Shown in pieces: positions 5,658 through 7,072 of a stretch of 7,072 bases of DNA. A program made the position numbers and the translations under genes. The notes under the pieces were generated by a model. That model searched no databases and had not been told where the DNA came from. It saw only the letters and a list, made by a program, of their open reading frames with translations. This DNA is from Bacillota bacterium (GTDB taxonomy: Bacteria > Bacillota > UBA4882 > JAAYXC01), in the NCBI GenBank assembly GCA_012516115.1, contig JAAYXC010000432.1, positions 1 to 7,072 of the forward strand, written 5' to 3'. The first letter of the stretch is position 1. The number at the start of each line of letters is the position of its first letter.

Positions 5658-6823
5658 GTCATTTTCACCTCGGCGATGAATTCTTCGGCCTTCCGGCGGG
5701 CCCAGGCATCCGCGGCCAGAACGGCCGGAAGATCGGGGGAGGGATCCTCTCCGCCCCCATAATGTCCACAAACGGCGGCCACGATGCGGATGATGTCGGT
5801 AAACCTTATTCTACCCGCCAAAAAGGCGGCCACCGCCACCTCGTTGGCCGCGTTCATCACCGCCGGCCAAGTCCCGCCGCGGCGGCCCATCTCATAGGCC
5901 AGCGCCAGCGCGGGGAACCGCTGGGCCTCCACCGGCAAAAAGCGCAGCGAAAGGCCGGCCAGCTCCCCCAAACGTGGCCACGGTCCGGCCAATCGTTCCG
6001 GGTGGGCCAGCGCATAGGCAATGGGCAGGCGCATATCGGCCGGGCCCAGTTGGGCCAGGATGGAGCCATCGACCATTTCCACCATCGAATGGACGATGCT
6101 CCCCGGATGGATCACCACTCCGATCCGGTCGTAGTCCAGGCCGAAAAACCAGTGGGCTTCGATCACCTCGAGCCCTTTGTTCATCAGGGTGGCCGAATCG
6201 ACGGTCACCTTCTCCCCCATCCGCCAGCTGGGATGGGATAAAGCCTCGGCCGCGGTCACCTCGGCCAGACGCTCCAAGGGGAGCTCCAGGAACGGACCGC
6301 CCGAGGCGGTGAGGATGATCCGGGCGAGGCCGGGGTGCCGCCTTCCCCCCAGACACTGGAAAATAGCCGAATGTTCGCTGTCCACGGGCACCAGAGGTAC
6401 ACCGGCCTTTTTTGCCCTGGCGGTGACGAGATGACCGGCGGCGACGAGGGTCTCTTTATTGGCCAGGGCGATCTCTTTTCCCGCGTCGATCGCCGCCAGG
6501 GTGGGGGCGATGCCGGCCGCGCCCACCACCGCCACCAGGACCTGCTTGGCCGCCGCATGGGTGGCCACGGCCAGAAGACCTTCTTCGCCGGCCATGACGG
6601 TAATGCCGGTCCCGGCCAGCTCCGCCCGGAGCTCCCCGTAACATCCCTCATCGGCCACCGCCACCACCGCGGGCCGGAAACGGCGCGCCTGCGCGGTCAA
6701 AAGCCGAATATTGCGGCCGGCGGCCAAACCCACCACCCGAAAACGTTCCGGGTAGGCGGCCACCACTTCCAGGGCCTGACGTCCGATGGAACCGGTGGAA
6801 CCGAGGATAGATAGGTTCTTCAT
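5654..6823 (-). CDS. dxr: 1-deoxy-D-xylulose 5-phosphate reductoisomerase (DXR/IspC)
   Basis: A 389-residue cytoplasmic enzyme that rearranges and reduces DXP to 2-C-methyl-D-erythritol 4-phosphate with NADPH, the committed step of the MEP pathway and the target of fosmidomycin. The NADPH-binding motif ILGSTGSIG (6-14) opens the protein. ANKETLVAAG (121-130) and VDSEHSAIFQCL (147-158) follow; D148 and E150 are metal ligands. The flexible loop SHPSWRMG (196-203) contains H197 and W200, and MNKGLEVIEAHW (214-225) contains K216 and the third metal ligand E219. NAANEVAVAAF (324-334) and an alpha-helical C-terminal tail complete a normal-length protein with no missing active-site residue. The ATG at 6823 is chosen because it puts GSTGSIG at the expected position and overlaps the preceding stop as ATGA. 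The frame remains open further upstream, but that stretch is the shadow of the preceding membrane-protein gene. Ribosome-binding signals are weak, so translational coupling is likely. Confidence 0.98.
   Translation of the reverse strand: MKNLSILGSTGSIGRQALEVVAAYPERFRVVGLAAGRNIRLLTAQARRFRPAVVAVADEGCYGELRAELAGTGITVMAGEEGLLAVATHAAAKQVLVAVVGAAGIAPTLAAIDAGKEIALANKETLVAAGHLVTARAKKAGVPLVPVDSEHSAIFQCLGGRRHPGLARIILTASGGPFLELPLERLAEVTAAEALSHPSWRMGEKVTVDSATLMNKGLEVIEAHWFFGLDYDRIGVVIHPGSIVHSMVEMVDGSILAQLGPADMRLPIAYALAHPERLAGPWPRLGELAGLSLRFLPVEAQRFPALALAYEMGRRGGTWPAVMNAANEVAVAAFLAGRIRFTDIIRIVAAVCGHYGGGEDPSPDLPAVLAADAWARRKAEEFIAEVKMT
5665..5670 (-). promoter_or_regulatory. Ribosome-binding site selecting the TTG start of rseP
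   Basis: AGGTGA on the minus strand lies within the last codons of dxr and ends seven bases before the TTG at 5657-5655. An ATG at 5662-5660 is closer but is out of frame with rseP and in frame with dxr (its penultimate Met). Confidence 0.6.
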
Positions 6824-7072
6824 CTTTCGGCCAATCCCTTCTCCGATACAGAAAAAGCCAGTACTCCGTAAAGGGTGCGCAAGAAAAGCAACAACGCCGG
6901 GCCCCAAAAAACCCCCCCGGGGCCGAAGAGACGCAAGCCCAGATACAACGCCGCCAGAACGGCCAGGGGATGGAGGCGGAGGTAATCTCCCAGCAGGCGT
7001 GCCTCGACGGTCTCCCGGATCAATAGCAAGAGCACGAAAAGCCCCACGAGCCCCATCCCCTTCCCCCAATCC
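6820..7072 (-). CDS. C-terminal end of an AI-2E/YtvI-family membrane transporter (5' end outside the window)
   Basis: The frame is open from the right edge to a TGA at 6822-6820, giving 83 complete residues. The product is strongly hydrophobic. From an internal Met at 7056, IRETVEARLLGDYLRLHPLA, then ALYLGLRLFGPGG and WGPALLLFLRTLYG, match the closing segment of the AI-2E exporter superfamily, most closely the sporulation-associated YtvI branch. The family pattern there is IRQ-x-x-EPK-x-L, LHPL-x-x-L, Y-x-GL-x-LFG, then G-x-x-x-GP. Family members are polytopic proteins with about eight helices and around 350 residues, so only the last quarter is present. The stop overlaps the dxr ATG by four bases (ATGA), so the two are co-translated. 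Substrate is unknown. The usual gene before dxr in Firmicutes is cdsA, and this fragment does not resemble CdsA. Confidence 0.75.
   Translation of the reverse strand, partial: DWGKGMGLVGLFVLLLLIRETVEARLLGDYLRLHPLAVLAALYLGLRLFGPGGVFWGPALLLFLRTLYGVLAFSVSEKGLAER

Noticed and set aside
6824..7069. An N-terminal extension of Dxr by 82 residues
   Set aside because: The extension is Arg/Gly/Pro-rich, unlike any Dxr, and occupies another frame of the YtvI-like gene. The ATG at 6823 gives the correct family start.
1..7072. CRISPR arrays, tRNA or rRNA genes, insertion sequences and integration sites
   Set aside because: I saw no regularly spaced repeats, cloverleaf-like segments, transposase motifs or terminal repeats. 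Nearly all bases are taken up by closely packed housekeeping genes of uniform codon style.

Overview
The window is a GC-rich stretch of bacterial chromosome in which every supported gene lies on the minus strand, so the operon reads from the right edge to the left. In transcription order it holds: the C-terminal end of an AI-2E/YtvI-type membrane protein (cut by the right edge), dxr, rseP, ispG, proS, a small family-2 glycosyltransferase, a UbiA-superfamily (MenA-like) prenyltransferase, and the first codons of a hydrophobic protein (cut by the left edge).

The order dxr-rseP-ispG-proS is a familiar Firmicute arrangement. Together with high GC, frequent GTG/TTG starts and a YtvI-like sporulation-family protein, it suggests a high-GC member of the Clostridia, such as the Moorella/Ammonifex/Desulfotomaculum-like lineages. 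The genus cannot be fixed from this sequence. Spacing is that of one polycistronic unit: 4-base stop/start overlaps at 6820-6823 (ATGA) and 5654-5657 (TTGA), then gaps of 16, 7, 2 and 24 bases. The first real intergenic space is 90 bases (56-145). I see no promoter and no convincing intrinsic terminator, so transcription probably enters from beyond the right edge.

Functionally, dxr and ispG are two steps of the MEP isoprenoid pathway. The prenyltransferase would consume the polyprenyl diphosphate made downstream of that pathway, and the glycosyltransferase resembles enzymes that often act on polyprenyl-phosphate carriers, which is only an analogy here. RseP is the intramembrane site-2 protease and ProS is the editing-type bacterial prolyl-tRNA synthetase. 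Both are frequent neighbours of isoprenoid genes without an obvious pathway link.

The region is mostly ordinary housekeeping DNA, and I found no previously undescribed system. The points worth a second look are an extra x-P dipeptide in the RseP motif that carries the catalytic Asp, an AT-rich 8-bp inverted repeat ending on the prenyltransferase start codon, the addition of two uncharacterised isoprenoid-related genes to the operon, and the partial membrane-protein genes at the two edges.
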